Source: Burkholderia cepacia
GTDB lineage: Bacteria; Pseudomonadota; Gammaproteobacteria; Burkholderiales; Burkholderiaceae
Assembly: GCF_029962485.1 (NCBI RefSeq)
Contig: NZ_CP073637.1
Span: 3,162,001 to 3,226,000 of the forward strand
DNA: 64,000 bases
Direction of reading: 5' to 3'
Shown here piece after piece: positions 48,112-57,645 of this stretch. The position numbers were made by a program, and so were the translations under genes. A model generated the notes under the pieces. The model was given only the letters and a program-made list of their open reading frames with translations, was not told where the DNA came from and did not search any database. Position 1 is the first letter of the stretch. Every line of letters starts with the position of its first letter.

Positions 48112-48636
48112 TCAGGCTCGCGTGAGCCGCACGCGATACAGGTCGTAAATGTCGGGGGAAAAGCACGCGAACACCACGCGTGCGAGGCTCGGCGCCTGCG
48201 GCAGCATTTCGGCGACGGCGCCCACTGCGATGCCGACGGCCTCTTCGACCGGATAACGGTAGATTCCGCAGCTGATTGCGGGGAACGCGATCGACGTTGC
48301 GGCGACCTCCTCGGCCAGCTCGATCGCCCGCCGGTAGCACGACGCGAGCAGGTCGGCCTCGCCGCGCCCGCCGCCGTACCACACGGGGCCGACCGCATGA
48401 ATCACGTAGCGCGCCGGCAGCGCGTGGCCACGCGTGAGCTTCGCGTCGCCCGTGTCGCAGCCGCCGAGCGTGCGGCACTCGGCGAGCAGGCCGGGGCCGG
48501 CCGCGCGGTGAATTGCGCCGTCGACGCCGCCTCCGCCGAGCAACGAGCCGTTCGCGGCGTTGACGATCGCGTCGACATCGAGCGTCGTGATGTCGACGAC
48601 CTGCGCGTCGAGCGTGGTGGAACCGATCTGCAGCAT
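48112..48636 (-). CDS. Macrodomain protein, O-acetyl-ADP-ribose deacetylase (YmdB type)
   Basis: A 174-aa macrodomain protein. It starts [20 protein letters not shown] then [20 protein letters not shown], the binding site for ADP-ribose, and ends with [15 protein letters not shown]. Family members hydrolyse O-acetyl-ADP-ribose or reverse ADP-ribosylation. GGGAGGG precedes the ATG at 48636. It is 92 bp downstream of gpsA on the same strand and may be cotranscribed. Confidence 0.87.
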   Translation of the reverse strand: MLQIGSTTLDAQVVDITTLDVDAIVNAANGSLLGGGGVDGAIHRAAGPGLLAECRTLGGCDTGDAKLTRGHALPARYVIHAVGPVWYGGGRGEADLLASCYRRAIELAEEVAATSIAFPAISCGIYRYPVEEAVGIAVGAVAEMLPQAPSLARVVFACFSPDIYDLYRVRLTRA

Positions 48637-48728
48637 GACACCCTCCCGGAACGCCGGAGACTGTTCAAGCGTAGTCCGCTTTGGCGCCGCACGCCCGGCG
48701 CAACCGCACCGGGCAGCGCCGGTTCGCG

Positions 48729-49727
48729 CTACTCGGCGCGCGCGTCGCGCCGCAGCAGGCCGCTGACCGCGTCGCGCGGTGCGATGCCGTCGAACAGCAC
48801 GCCGCATACGGCTTCGGTGATCGGCATTTCGATCGACTGCGCGCGCGCAAGCGCCAGCACGGCCTGCGCGCAGCGTACGCCTTCGGCCACGTGGCCGAGC
48901 GCACCGAGGATGTCGTTCAGCGTGCGGCCGGCCGCCAGTTGCAGGCCGACCGTGCGGTTGCGCGACAGGTCGCCCGTCGCGGTGAGGATCAGGTCGCCGA
49001 GGCCCGTGAGGCCCGTGAAGGTTTCCGCGCGGCCGCCGAGCGCCACGCCGAGCCGCGACATTTCGGCGAGGCCGCGCGTGATCAGCGCGGCGCGCGCGTT
49101 CAGCCCGAGGCCGAGGCCGTCGGCAATGCCGGTCGCGATCGCCAGCACGTTCTTCACCGCGCCGCCGACCTCGACGCCGACCACGTCGTCGCCTGTATAG
49201 ATCCGCATTGCGCCATGGTGGAACGCGGCAAGCGTGCGCTCGCGGCACGCGGCGGACGCGCTCGCCACCGTCAGCGCGACGGGCAGCGACTGCCCGACCT
49301 CGCGCGCGAAGCTCGGGCCCGACAGCACGCCGTTGCTCTGCTGTTCGGGCAGCTCGGCCGCGATCACCTGGTGCGGCAGCAGATGCGTATCGGCCTCGAA
49401 GCCCTTGCAAACCCAGACGATATGCGCAGGCACACAGCCTGCGTCGCGCATCGCGTGGCACAGCGTGCGCAGCCCGGCCACCGGCGCGGCGATCACGCAC
49501 AGTGCGTCGTCCGCGGCGCCATGCGCGAGCGCGACGCCGAGATCGGCGTCGTAGCGCAACGCGTCAGGCAGCGCGATGCCGTCCAGATAACGGGAATTTT
49601 CGTGCCGGGCCTGCAGCCCGGCGATGAGCGCGGCGTCGCGCGCCCACAGAAGCGTATCGTGCCGCGCGGCCAGATGGCCCGCGAGCGCGGTGCCCCAGGC
49701 ACCGGCGCCGAGAACGGCTACTTTCAT
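48729..49727 (-). CDS. gpsA: Glycerol-3-phosphate dehydrogenase [NAD(P)+]
   Basis: A 332-aa cytoplasmic enzyme making sn-glycerol-3-phosphate for phospholipid synthesis. The N-terminal dinucleotide motif is [38 protein letters not shown], the catalytic-lysine region [20 protein letters not shown] and [20 protein letters not shown] are classic GpsA. The ATG at 49727 (MKVAVLGAG) is 25 bp past the secB stop, so secB-gpsA form an operon, as in other proteobacteria. Confidence 0.96.
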   Translation of the reverse strand: MKVAVLGAGAWGTALAGHLAARHDTLLWARDAALIAGLQARHENSRYLDGIALPDALRYDADLGVALAHGAADDALCVIAAPVAGLRTLCHAMRDAGCVPAHIVWVCKGFEADTHLLPHQVIAAELPEQQSNGVLSGPSFAREVGQSLPVALTVASASAACRERTLAAFHHGAMRIYTGDDVVGVEVGGAVKNVLAIATGIADGLGLGLNARAALITRGLAEMSRLGVALGGRAETFTGLTGLGDLILTATGDLSRNRTVGLQLAAGRTLNDILGALGHVAEGVRCAQAVLALARAQSIEMPITEAVCGVLFDGIAPRDAVSGLLRRDARAE

Positions 49728-49752
49728 ACCCAGCACCGGTCCGAGTGAAACG

Positions 49753-50235
49753 TCAGTTCAGCGTCGTGCCGTTCGGCGCGCCTGCTGCTGCGCCGGCCTG
49801 CTGCTGAAGCTGCGCGAGACGCTGCTCGTACAGCGCCTGGAAGTTGATTTCCGCCAGGTGGATCGGCGGGAAGCCTGCGCGCGTGATCGCGTCGGCGATG
49901 TTCGAACGCAGGTACGGGAACAGGATCGTCGGGCATGCGATGCCGACGAGCGGGTCGAGCTGTTCGTCCGGAATGTTGCGGATGTCGAAAATGCCGGCCT
50001 GCTTCGCTTCGATCAGGAACGCGACCTTGTCCTTCACCTTCGCCGTGACGGTACCCGACACGACGACTTCGAACACGCTTTCCGCGAGGCGGTCGGCCTT
50101 CACGTCGACTTCGACCTCAACCGACGGCATGTCCTGCTCGAGGAAGATCGCCGGCGAATTCGGCTGCTCGAGCGACATATCCTTCAGGTAGACGCGCTGA
50201 ATGTTGAAGAACGGTTGGTTTTCGACGTCGGACAT
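49753..50235 (-). CDS. secB: Protein export chaperone SecB
   Basis: A 160-aa homotetrameric chaperone that keeps preproteins unfolded and hands them to SecA. Segments [60 protein letters not shown] and [20 protein letters not shown] are the SecB core. Part of the operon rhodanese-grxC-secB-gpsA, 107 bp after grxC. Confidence 0.96.
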   Translation of the reverse strand: MSDVENQPFFNIQRVYLKDMSLEQPNSPAIFLEQDMPSVEVEVDVKADRLAESVFEVVVSGTVTAKVKDKVAFLIEAKQAGIFDIRNIPDEQLDPLVGIACPTILFPYLRSNIADAITRAGFPPIHLAEINFQALYEQRLAQLQQQAGAAAGAPNGTTLN

Positions 50236-50342
50236 GGTGTTTCCCTAAAAGTGGTGACGGGGCGGCCCGGCTTCTCGCCGGCCGCCACGGATGAATCCTG
50301 CGCGCCCAAGCCGCGGCGCGGCCGGCGGCCATTCTGCCCTAA

Positions 50343-50603
50343 TCAGGCTGCTTGCAGAAGCGGAACGAGCCCGCCTTCGCGGTCGAGCTTCGACAGATCG
50401 TCGTAGCCGCCGACGTGCGTGTCGCCGATATAGATCTGCGGCACCGTGCGGCGCCCCGTGCGCGTCATCATTTCCTCGCGGCGGGCCGGATCGCGATCGA
50501 TCAGCACCTTCTCGATCTGCTCGACACCGCGCAGCTTCAACAGGCGCTCGGCCTGCATGCAATACGGACACACCTGCGTGCTGTACATCAAAACCTTGTT
50601 CAC
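50343..50603 (-). CDS. grxC: Glutaredoxin 3
   Basis: An 86-aa dithiol glutaredoxin with the redox site Cys12-Pro-Tyr-Cys15 (STQVCPYCMQAERLL) and the glutathione-binding TVPQIYIGDTHVGGYDDL. It reduces disulfides with glutathione and complements the gshA-gshB genes in this window. It overlaps the rhodanese gene by 4 bp (ATGA), implying translational coupling. Confidence 0.95.
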   Translation of the reverse strand: MNKVLMYSTQVCPYCMQAERLLKLRGVEQIEKVLIDRDPARREEMMTRTGRRTVPQIYIGDTHVGGYDDLSKLDREGGLVPLLQAA

Positions 50604-51022
50604 TTCGCCACTCCTTGTTTGACGACCGGCATCCCGGCCTGCTGCCAGGCGGCCACACCGCCTTCGAGCACGTGCACCTCGGCGTAACCCGCCGCCTCGA
50701 CCTCGCGCGCCGCCTTCTGCGACTGCTGGCCGTTCTGGCAGACGAGCAGCACCGGCGTGCTCTTGTTCTTCGCGACCTGCGCGATTTTCGCGCCGATCTC
50801 GCCCGCGGCGACCTGGCGCGCCGACGGCAGGTGGCCGGCAGCGAAATCGGCCGCGGCGCGCACGTCGATCACGATCGCGTTGCGGCGGTTGATGAGTTGC
50901 GTCGCTTCTGCGGCCGACAGGCCGCCACGGCCGCGGCGCAGTGCAGGCCAGGCCAGCAGGCCGCCGGAGACCACGAGGATCGCGATAAGGGCCAGGTTCG
51001 TGTAATCGGTAAAGAACGTCAC
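50600..51022 (-). CDS. Membrane-anchored rhodanese-like protein
   Basis: A 140-aa protein with one N-terminal helix (LALIAILVVSGGLLAWPALR) and a rhodanese domain whose catalytic Cys95 lies in VLLVCQNGQQSQKAA; VIDVRAAADFAAGHLPSARQ precedes it. It probably transfers sulfane sulfur or acts in redox delivery at the membrane (YibN-like). The start is GTG at 51022 (VTFFTDYTN). It heads the operon with grxC, secB and gpsA. Confidence 0.85.
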   Translation of the reverse strand: MTFFTDYTNLALIAILVVSGGLLAWPALRRGRGGLSAAEATQLINRRNAIVIDVRAAADFAAGHLPSARQVAAGEIGAKIAQVAKNKSTPVLLVCQNGQQSQKAAREVEAAGYAEVHVLEGGVAAWQQAGMPVVKQGVAK

Positions 51023-51156
51023 GGAATTCCGCCGGAAAAAGAGAAATCGGATGAGGACAATCCCGCCATTATAAAATAACCGTCTTGCGCGATGGCGGGC
51101 CCCGGTCGGGTCCCGTGCGATGCGCCCCGCTTCCTTCACTACCGACCGCAAGATCC

Positions 51157-51903
51157 ATGTACAAACTCGTTCTCATCCGCCACGGCGAATCGACGTGGAA
51201 CAAGGAAAACCGCTTCACCGGCTGGGTCGACGTCGACCTGACCGAACAGGGTCGCAACGAGGCCTACCAGGCCGGCGAATTGCTCAAGGAGTCCGGCTAC
51301 ACGTTCGACATCGCGTACACGTCGGTGCTCAAGCGCGCGATCCGTACGCTGTGGCACGTGCAGGACCGGATGGACCAGATGTACCTGCCGGTCGTCCATT
51401 CGTGGCGCCTCAACGAGCGCCACTACGGCGCGCTGTCCGGCCTGAACAAGGCGGAAACGGCCGCGAAGTTCGGCGACGACCAGGTGCTCGTGTGGCGCCG
51501 CAGCTACGACACGCCGCCGCCCGCGCTGGAGCCGACCGACGAGCGCGCGCCGTTCAACGACCCGCGCTACGCGAAGGTGCCGCGCGAGCAGCTGCCGCTC
51601 ACCGAGTGCCTGAAGGACACGGTCGCGCGCGTGCTGCCGCTGTGGAACGAGTCGATCGCGCCGGCCGTCCGCGCCGGCAAGCAGGTGCTGATCGCCGCGC
51701 ACGGCAACTCGCTGCGCGCGCTGATCAAGTACCTCGACGGCATCTCGGACAGCGACATCGTCGGCCTGAACATCCCGAACGGCGTGCCGCTCGTGTATGA
51801 ACTCGACGAGAACCTGAAGCCGATCAAGCACTATTACCTCGGCGACCAGGAAGCGATCGCGCAGGCGCAGGCCGCCGTCGCGAAGCAGGGCAAGGCGGGC
51901 TGA
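51157..51903 (+). CDS. gpmA: 2,3-bisphosphoglycerate-dependent phosphoglycerate mutase
   Basis: A 248-aa glycolytic enzyme interconverting 3- and 2-phosphoglycerate. The phosphohistidine motif [20 protein letters not shown] has His9; a second His lies in [37 protein letters not shown] and [20 protein letters not shown] complete it. Divergent from the rhodanese gene; the 256 bp to ctpA shows no other gene. Confidence 0.96.
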   Translation: MYKLVLIRHGESTWNKENRFTGWVDVDLTEQGRNEAYQAGELLKESGYTFDIAYTSVLKRAIRTLWHVQDRMDQMYLPVVHSWRLNERHYGALSGLNKAETAAKFGDDQVLVWRRSYDTPPPALEPTDERAPFNDPRYAKVPREQLPLTECLKDTVARVLPLWNESIAPAVRAGKQVLIAAHGNSLRALIKYLDGISDSDIVGLNIPNGVPLVYELDENLKPIKHYYLGDQEAIAQAQAAVAKQGKAG

Positions 51904-52159
51904 CGCCCATCGCGCCGGGCGTGCCGCGTCCGGCGCGACGTGCCCGGCCACCGTCAGGCACGCCGCGCGAACCTTCGCGCGCCCGGCGCTGTCGAATCCG
52001 CTTTCGAACCCGCAGCGCGTCCGGCGGTGCCCTGCCGGGCTTGCTCCAGGCCCTTTTCGACGCTTTTCGCGCCGTTCCACTGAGTCATCGGACGAACAGT
52101 TATACTTGTCCGCTACATCCCCGCTACCGCCACGCGCTTCCCGACCGCACCAGATCTCT

Positions 52160-53701
52160 ATGCGAATGAAATTGAAGAACATCGGCCTGATTGCCGCGGG
52201 CCTCGCCACGGGCGTGTTCGCCACGCTGCAGGTTTCCGCATCGGCCGAGCAGACCGCCACGGCGCCGCTTCCCCTCGACCAGCTCCGCCTGTTCGCGGAA
52301 GTCTTCGGCCAGATCAAGCGCGAGTACGTCGAACCGGTCGACGACAAGAAGCTGCTGACGGCGGCGATCAAGGGCATGGTGTCGAGCCTCGACCCGCACT
52401 CGTCGTTCCTCGACAAGACCGACTATGACGAGCTGCAGGAGCAGACGAAGGGCCGCTTCGCGGGTCTCGGCATCGAGATCTCGCAGGAAGACGGCCTCGT
52501 CAAGGTGATCTCGCCGATCGAAGATACCCCGGCATTCCGCGCCGGCATCCGTCCGGGCGACCTGATCACGCGCATCAACGACAAGCCGGTGCGCGGCATG
52601 ACGCTCGACAAGGCCGTCAAGCAGATGCGCGGCGAGCCGGGCACCAAGGTCACGCTGACGATCTTCCGCAAGAGCGACGACCGCACGTTCCCGGTCACGG
52701 TCACGCGCGCGATCATCAAGGTCCAGAGCGTGAAGATGAAGATCCTCGATCCGGGCTACGCGTATGTCCGCATCACGAGCTTCCAGGAGCGCACGACGCC
52801 CGATCTCGCGCAGAAGCTGCAGGACATCGCACGCCAGCAGCCGAACCTGAAGGGCCTCGTCCTCGACCTGCGCAACAACGGCGGCGGCCTGCTGCAGAGC
52901 GCGGTCGGCGTGGCCGGCGCGTTCCTGCCGCCCGACTCGGTCGTCGTGTCGACCAACGGCCAGATCCCCGATTCGAAGCAGGTCTACCGCGATACGTACG
53001 ACAACTATCGCCTGCCGTCCTTCGACGGCGATCCGCTGAAGAACCTGCCGCCGGTCTTCAAGACCGTGCCGATGATCGTGCTGACGAACGCGTATTCCGC
53101 GTCCGCGTCGGAAATCGTCGCCGGTGCGCTGCAGGATTCGAAGCGTGCGCAGATCATGGGCAAGACGACGTTCGGCAAGGGTTCGGTCCAGACGGTCCGC
53201 CCGATGACGGCCGACACCGCGCTGCGCCTGACCACCGCGTACTACTACACGCCGAGCGGCCGTTCGATCCAGAACAAGGGCATCACGCCGGATGTGCCGG
53301 TCGATCAGTACGCGGACGGCGATCCGGACGACGTGCTCGTGACGCGCGAGGTCGATTACACGAACCACCTCGCGAACACGCAGGATCCGAACGAGAAGAA
53401 GGAACAGGAAGAGCGCGAGCAGCGCCGGATGGATCAGCTGCGCGTCCTCGAAGAGCAGAACGACAAGAAGACGCCGGAGCAGCGCCAGAAGGATCGCGAT
53501 CGCAAGCCGATCGAGTTCGGCAGCGCCGACGACTTCATGATGCAGCAGGCGCTCAACAAGCTCGAAGGCAAGCCGGTGCAGGAATCGAAGTCGCTGCTCG
53601 CCGAGAGCACGACGAAGAGCCCGGCCGGCAAGGCCACGTCCGCCACGAAGGCGTCGGCCACCAAGGCCGCCGCACCGAAGGCCGCGTCGGCACCGCAGTA
53701 A
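52160..53701 (+). CDS. ctpA: Carboxy-terminal processing protease (S41 family)
   Basis: A 513-aa periplasmic serine protease. Signal peptide MRMKLKNIGLIAAGLATGVF; then an N-terminal region (VFGQIKREYVEP), a PDZ domain (about 95-175: GIEISQEDGLVKVISPIEDT), and the S41 catalytic domain with the Ser in NAYSASASEIVAGALQD (about 315-317) and the Lys in GKTTFGKGSVQT (about 340). A charged, low-complexity tail (about 415-513) is rich in Lys, Glu and Ala. It trims C-termini of cell-envelope proteins. The ATG at 52160 is followed by a second at 52166. Confidence 0.94.
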   Translation: MRMKLKNIGLIAAGLATGVFATLQVSASAEQTATAPLPLDQLRLFAEVFGQIKREYVEPVDDKKLLTAAIKGMVSSLDPHSSFLDKTDYDELQEQTKGRFAGLGIEISQEDGLVKVISPIEDTPAFRAGIRPGDLITRINDKPVRGMTLDKAVKQMRGEPGTKVTLTIFRKSDDRTFPVTVTRAIIKVQSVKMKILDPGYAYVRITSFQERTTPDLAQKLQDIARQQPNLKGLVLDLRNNGGGLLQSAVGVAGAFLPPDSVVVSTNGQIPDSKQVYRDTYDNYRLPSFDGDPLKNLPPVFKTVPMIVLTNAYSASASEIVAGALQDSKRAQIMGKTTFGKGSVQTVRPMTADTALRLTTAYYYTPSGRSIQNKGITPDVPVDQYADGDPDDVLVTREVDYTNHLANTQDPNEKKEQEEREQRRMDQLRVLEEQNDKKTPEQRQKDRDRKPIEFGSADDFMMQQALNKLEGKPVQESKSLLAESTTKSPAGKATSATKASATKAAAPKAASAPQ

Positions 53702-53718
53702 GCGCCGACCGGCATCCG

Positions 53719-53755
53719 ACGGGCCATCGCGGGAAGACCGCGATGGCCCGTTTTT
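53719..53755 (+). terminator. Rho-independent terminator after ctpA
   Basis: A 14-bp stem (ACGGGCCATCGCGG / CCGCGATGGCCCGT, loop GAAGA) with five T residues, 17 bp past the ctpA stop. Confidence 0.95.
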
Positions 53756-53805
53756 CATGCGCGCCTAAAATAACGACACGTACGCCGCCTCGCCCACGAC
53801 TCCCC

Positions 53806-54558
53806 ATGAACGACGATCAACTCCTTCGCTACTCCCGTCACATCCTCGTCGACGAAATCGGCATCGAGGCGCAGCAGCGCTTTCTCGATGCGCATGCGAT
53901 CGTCGTCGGCGCGGGCGGCCTCGGCTCGCCCGCCGCGATGTACCTCGCGGCCTCGGGTGTCGGCACGATCACGCTTGTCGACGCCGATACGGTCGACCTC
54001 ACGAACCTGCAGCGGCAAATCCTGCACGCGACGGCATCGGTCGGCCGCAGCAAGGTCGAATCGGGGCGCGACACGCTCGCGCAACTGAATCCCGGCGTGA
54101 AGGTGAATGCGGTCGCGGAGCGCGTCGACGACGCCTGGCTCGATGCGCACGTGCCGCGCGCGACCGTCGTGCTCGACTGCACCGACAACTTCGCGACGCG
54201 CCACGCGATCAACCGCGCGTGCGTCGCGCACGGCGTGCCGCTCGTATCGGGCGCCGCGCTGCGTTTCGACGGCCAGATCAGCACGTTCGACTTCCGCGAT
54301 CCGGCCGCGCCCTGCTATGCGTGCGTGTTCCCGGAAGACCAGCCGTTCGAGGAAGTCGCGTGTGCGACGATGGGTGTATTCGCACCGACGGTCGGCATCA
54401 TCGGCGCGATGCAGGCCGCCGAAGCGCTGCGCGTGATCGGCGACATCGGCCGGACGCTCAACGGGCGGCTGATGATGCTCGATTCGCTGCGGATGGAGTG
54501 GACGACGATGAAAATCGCGCGCCAGGCCGACTGCCCCGTCTGCGGGGGCCGGCACTGA
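53806..54558 (+). CDS. moeB: MoeB/ThiF-family adenylyltransferase
   Basis: A 250-aa E1-like enzyme that adenylates the C-terminus of a small sulfur carrier (MoaD in molybdopterin or ThiS in thiamin synthesis). The N-terminus RYSRHILVDEIGIEAQQRFL, the ATP loop VVGAGGLGSPAAMYLA, TLVDADTVDLTNLQRQI and the zinc-binding pairs CYACV and CPVCGG are present. Which carrier it serves cannot be decided here. The ATG at 53806; convergent with ptsI. Confidence 0.9.
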   Translation: MNDDQLLRYSRHILVDEIGIEAQQRFLDAHAIVVGAGGLGSPAAMYLAASGVGTITLVDADTVDLTNLQRQILHATASVGRSKVESGRDTLAQLNPGVKVNAVAERVDDAWLDAHVPRATVVLDCTDNFATRHAINRACVAHGVPLVSGAALRFDGQISTFDFRDPAAPCYACVFPEDQPFEEVACATMGVFAPTVGIIGAMQAAEALRVIGDIGRTLNGRLMMLDSLRMEWTTMKIARQADCPVCGGRH

Positions 54559-54568
54559 CGCGCGACGG

Positions 54569-54590
54569 GCATGCGCCGAACGGCGCATGC
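54569..54590. terminator. Hairpin between convergent moeB and ptsI
   Basis: GCATGCGCCG / CGGCGCATGC: a 10-bp perfect stem with an AA loop, in the 68 bp between the two stop codons. No T-run follows, so intrinsic termination is uncertain. Confidence 0.5.
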
Positions 54591-54626
54591 GTGACACGCC
54601 GCTACGGTTAGCGGCGGCGGGAACGC

Positions 54627-56399
54627 CTAGGCAGCCGCATCCGCGCGCGGCACGGCGACAGACAGGCGCTGCAACGCCGCCTGCACTTCTTCCGGCTCGA
54701 ACGCGGCCAGCACGTCGGCCGTCGGCTTCTCGAGCGCCTTCAGGTGCGCGCGCAGGATCTCCTGTTTCACGACGAGCAGCTGGCTCGGGTGCATCGAAAA
54801 CTCGGTGAGCCCCATCCCGAGCAACAGGCGCGTGAGCGCCGGATCGCCGGCCATCTCCCCGCATACCGACACCGACACTCCCGCGCGCTTCGCTTCGCGC
54901 AGCGTATAGGAGATCAGGTGCAGCACGGCCGGATGCAGCGGGTCGTACAGGTGCGCGACCGCGTTGTCCGCGCGGTCGATCGCGAGCGTGTACTGGATCA
55001 GGTCGTTCGTGCCGATCGACAGAAAATCGAACCGCTTCAGGAACAGCGGCAGCGCGATCGCCGCGGCCGGAATCTCGATCATCGCGCCGATGCGCACATT
55101 CGGATCGTAGGCGAGCCCCGCATCGTCGAGCTGGTGCTTTGCCTCGCGGATCAGGTCGAGCGTCTGGTCGATCTCCTGCGCGTGCGCGAGCATCGGAATC
55201 AGGATCTTCACCTGGCCGAACGCGGACGCGCGCAGGATCGCCCGCAGTTGCGTGAGGAACATCTGCGGCTCGGACAGGCTCCAGCGGATCGCGCGCAGGC
55301 CGAGCGCCGGGTTCGGCGCCGTCTCGTAGCCTTCGTCGAGCGCTTCGAGCGGCTTGTCCGCGCCGACGTCGATCGTGCGGATCGTCACCGGCATGCCCTT
55401 CATCCACTCGACGGCGCGCTTGTACGCGGCGAACTGCTCCTCCTCTTCCGGCATCTCCTTCTGATGCATGAACAGGAACTCGGAGCGGAACAGGCCGACA
55501 CCGACCGCGCCGGCCTCGACGGCCGCCTTCGCGTCGTCGGGCAGCTCGATGTTCGCGTACAACTCGATCTTGGTGCCGCACAGCGTCTGCGTCGGCGAGA
55601 ACTTCAGACGCTGCAGCTTGCGTTGCTCCAGCAGCTTCTCGGACTGGCGGTACGAATATTCCTCGAGGACGATCGGCGCGGGATCGACGATCACGATGCC
55701 CTGGTCGCCGTCGACGATGATCAGGTCGTCCTGGCGGATCAGCGCGCTTGCATGCTGCACGCCGACCGCGGCCGGGATGCCGAGGCTGCGCGCGACGATC
55801 GCGGTGTGCGACGTGCGCCCGCCGAGGTCGGTGACGAACGCCTGGAACGACTGCGTCTTGAACTGCATCATGTCGGCCGGCGCGATGTCGTGCGCGACGA
55901 CGATCATCTCGTTCGTGCCGTTCTTGGCCGCGCGGTCCAGCGCCTGCGACGCGGACGGCGCACCGGCGAGCGCCTTCAGCACGCGCTCGACCACCTGCTC
56001 GATGTCGGCCTTGCGCTCGCGCAGGTATTCATCCTCGATATCGTCGAAATGACGCGTGAGCAGCTCCAGCTGCTCGGTCAACGCCCATTCGACGTTGTAA
56101 CGGCGCGTGCGGATCAGGTCGATGGTTTCCTGCACGAGCATCTCGTCGCTCAGGATCATCGCGTGGACGTCGATGAATGCGGCGACTTCGCTCGGGGTGT
56201 CGTCGGTCAGGTCGGCACGCAACGCTTCGAGTTCGTGATGCACGACGTCGAGCGCCGTGCGGAAGCGCTCGACCTCGGCGTCGATCAGGGGTGCCTCGAC
56301 CAGGTAATGGGCGACGTCGAGCGCCGCCGGCGCGATCAGATACGCTCGCCCGATCGCGATACCACGTGAGACGGGAATGCCTTGCAGCGTGAAGGACAC
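54627..56399 (-). CDS. ptsI: Phosphoenolpyruvate-protein phosphotransferase (Enzyme I)
   Basis: A 590-aa PTS Enzyme I, autophosphorylated by PEP at His198 (GGRTSHTAIVARSLGIPAAV) and passing phosphate to HPr. PEP-binding and Mg motifs (FRSEFLFMHQKEMP, GTNDLIQYTLAIDRADN and VCGEMAGDP) are intact. Starts GTG at 56399 with GGAGG 6 nt upstream. It lies 201 bp downstream of ptsH with a strong terminator in between. Confidence 0.95.
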   Translation of the reverse strand: MSFTLQGIPVSRGIAIGRAYLIAPAALDVAHYLVEAPLIDAEVERFRTALDVVHHELEALRADLTDDTPSEVAAFIDVHAMILSDEMLVQETIDLIRTRRYNVEWALTEQLELLTRHFDDIEDEYLRERKADIEQVVERVLKALAGAPSASQALDRAAKNGTNEMIVVAHDIAPADMMQFKTQSFQAFVTDLGGRTSHTAIVARSLGIPAAVGVQHASALIRQDDLIIVDGDQGIVIVDPAPIVLEEYSYRQSEKLLEQRKLQRLKFSPTQTLCGTKIELYANIELPDDAKAAVEAGAVGVGLFRSEFLFMHQKEMPEEEEQFAAYKRAVEWMKGMPVTIRTIDVGADKPLEALDEGYETAPNPALGLRAIRWSLSEPQMFLTQLRAILRASAFGQVKILIPMLAHAQEIDQTLDLIREAKHQLDDAGLAYDPNVRIGAMIEIPAAAIALPLFLKRFDFLSIGTNDLIQYTLAIDRADNAVAHLYDPLHPAVLHLISYTLREAKRAGVSVSVCGEMAGDPALTRLLLGMGLTEFSMHPSQLLVVKQEILRAHLKALEKPTADVLAAFEPEEVQAALQRLSVAVPRADAAA

Positions 56400-56539
56400 G
56401 CGCACCTCCTCTGTACAAGTAAAGCCGCGGCACACTGCTGCGATGCGCTTATGACCCCGGTTAGCGATTATAAATTCCGCGACTCCCTGCTGACTGCATG
56501 CACCGCAGCATTGCGCATTTCGCATCAATGCTGCCGACG

Positions 56540-56567
56540 AAAAAAATGCCGCGAAAACCGCGGCATT
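56540..56567 (-). terminator. Rho-independent terminator between ptsH and ptsI
   Basis: On the minus strand: AATGCCGCG / CGCGGCATT stem (9 bp, loop GTTTT) followed by a run of T residues (the A-run at 56540-56546). It lies 33 bp past the ptsH stop and should cut most ptsH transcripts before ptsI. Confidence 0.88.
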
Positions 56568-56600
56568 CCGACTGGAAACGGCAACGATCCCGCGTGGCGA

Positions 56601-56870
56601 TCACTGGCCTTCGCCGAACTTGTCGGCGATCAGCTTCAGCAGCGCGTCCATCGCTTCCTGCTCGTCGGACCCTTCGGTCTCGATCGTCACGGTGCTGCCG
56701 ATGCCGGCCGCCAGCATCATCACGCCCATGATGCTCTTCGCATTGATCTTGCGCCCGTTGCGCGTCATCCAGACTTCCGACTGGAAGTTGCCGGCCAGTT
56801 GCGTGAGCTTGGCCGATGCGCGCGCATGGAGCCCCAATTTATTGACGATGGTGGTTTCTTGTTGAAGCAT
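56601..56870 (-). CDS. ptsH: Phosphocarrier protein HPr
   Basis: An 89-aa PTS phosphocarrier with phosphorylatable His15 (KLGLHARASAKLTQL) and Ser46 (NAKSIMGVMMLAA), the site that HprK modifies in species having that kinase. It takes phosphate from Enzyme I and passes it to EIIA proteins. It follows the EIIA gene after 73 bp on the same strand. Confidence 0.95.
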   Translation of the reverse strand: MLQQETTIVNKLGLHARASAKLTQLAGNFQSEVWMTRNGRKINAKSIMGVMMLAAGIGSTVTIETEGSDEQEAMDALLKLIADKFGEGQ

Positions 56871-56943
56871 GATTCTCGGTCGGGTCGGTCGGGGCCGCCG
56901 GCGGCGCGCGTCGGCGGCGTTGTCTGAAACGGAAAACGGGTAA

Positions 56944-57414
56944 TCAGTGCGATTCGGTGCGCGGCTGCGGTTCGGGCGGAATCGGTGCGCACTGGCCGCA
57001 GCCGGTTTCCGACGGCGGCGGCGGCGTGCCGGACGACACCTCGTGGACGCCCTTCGCGCCGCCGGACAGCGCCTTGTCGACCAGCTTGTCGAGCGGTACG
57101 GTGCGGTAGCAGACGGCCCGCACGAGCATCGGCAGGTTCACGCCCGCCAGCACACGCACGTTGTCGATTTTCGCGAGCTGGCCGGCGATGTTCGCGGGCG
57201 TCGCGCCGTACATGTCGGTCAGCACGATCACGCCGTTCTCTTCCTTGAGCCGCGCGAGTTCCGCGTGCGCGAACGCCATCACCTGGGTCGGGTCGTTATC
57301 CGGCAGCACGTCGATGCAGCCGATACGCGCGGGCACGCCGCCGTAGATGTGCGCGATGCAATCCCGCAGCGCGGTGGCGAGCGGGGCGTGCGCGATGATC
57401 AGGATCCCGGCCAT
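56944..57414 (-). CDS. PTS EIIA, mannose/fructose/sorbose family
   Basis: A 156-aa EIIA(Man)-type protein with the phosphorylated His9 (GILIIAHAPLATALRDC) and VLTDMYGATPANIAGQLA. A short Pro-rich tail with a C-G-Q-C pair (TGCGQCAPIPPE) follows, which is unusual. No EIIB or EIIC for mannose lies nearby, so with ptsH and ptsI this looks like a regulatory PTS rather than a transporter. The gap to gshB (57415-57645) holds no gene I support. Confidence 0.88.
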   Translation of the reverse strand: MAGILIIAHAPLATALRDCIAHIYGGVPARIGCIDVLPDNDPTQVMAFAHAELARLKEENGVIVLTDMYGATPANIAGQLAKIDNVRVLAGVNLPMLVRAVCYRTVPLDKLVDKALSGGAKGVHEVSSGTPPPPSETGCGQCAPIPPEPQPRTESH

Positions 57415-57645
57415 GTCAGATCGCTCCCGGCCGCCCCTGGCGGGCCGACACCCCGCGGCGGGGCAATGAGCGTAGCGAGTGTGGGAAACGTTTCATGTTC
57501 AGCCTTGCAACAGTATCGGCCCGACCGCCGGGCCTTCGGTGCGCCGATCACGGCACCGGGCAAGCGGGCATTGTAGCAGGCCGGTCAAACTGCTCCGGCG
57601 ACGGGGGACCTGCGCGGCCGCCGCCGGGGTTGCGCGGAATGCGGC

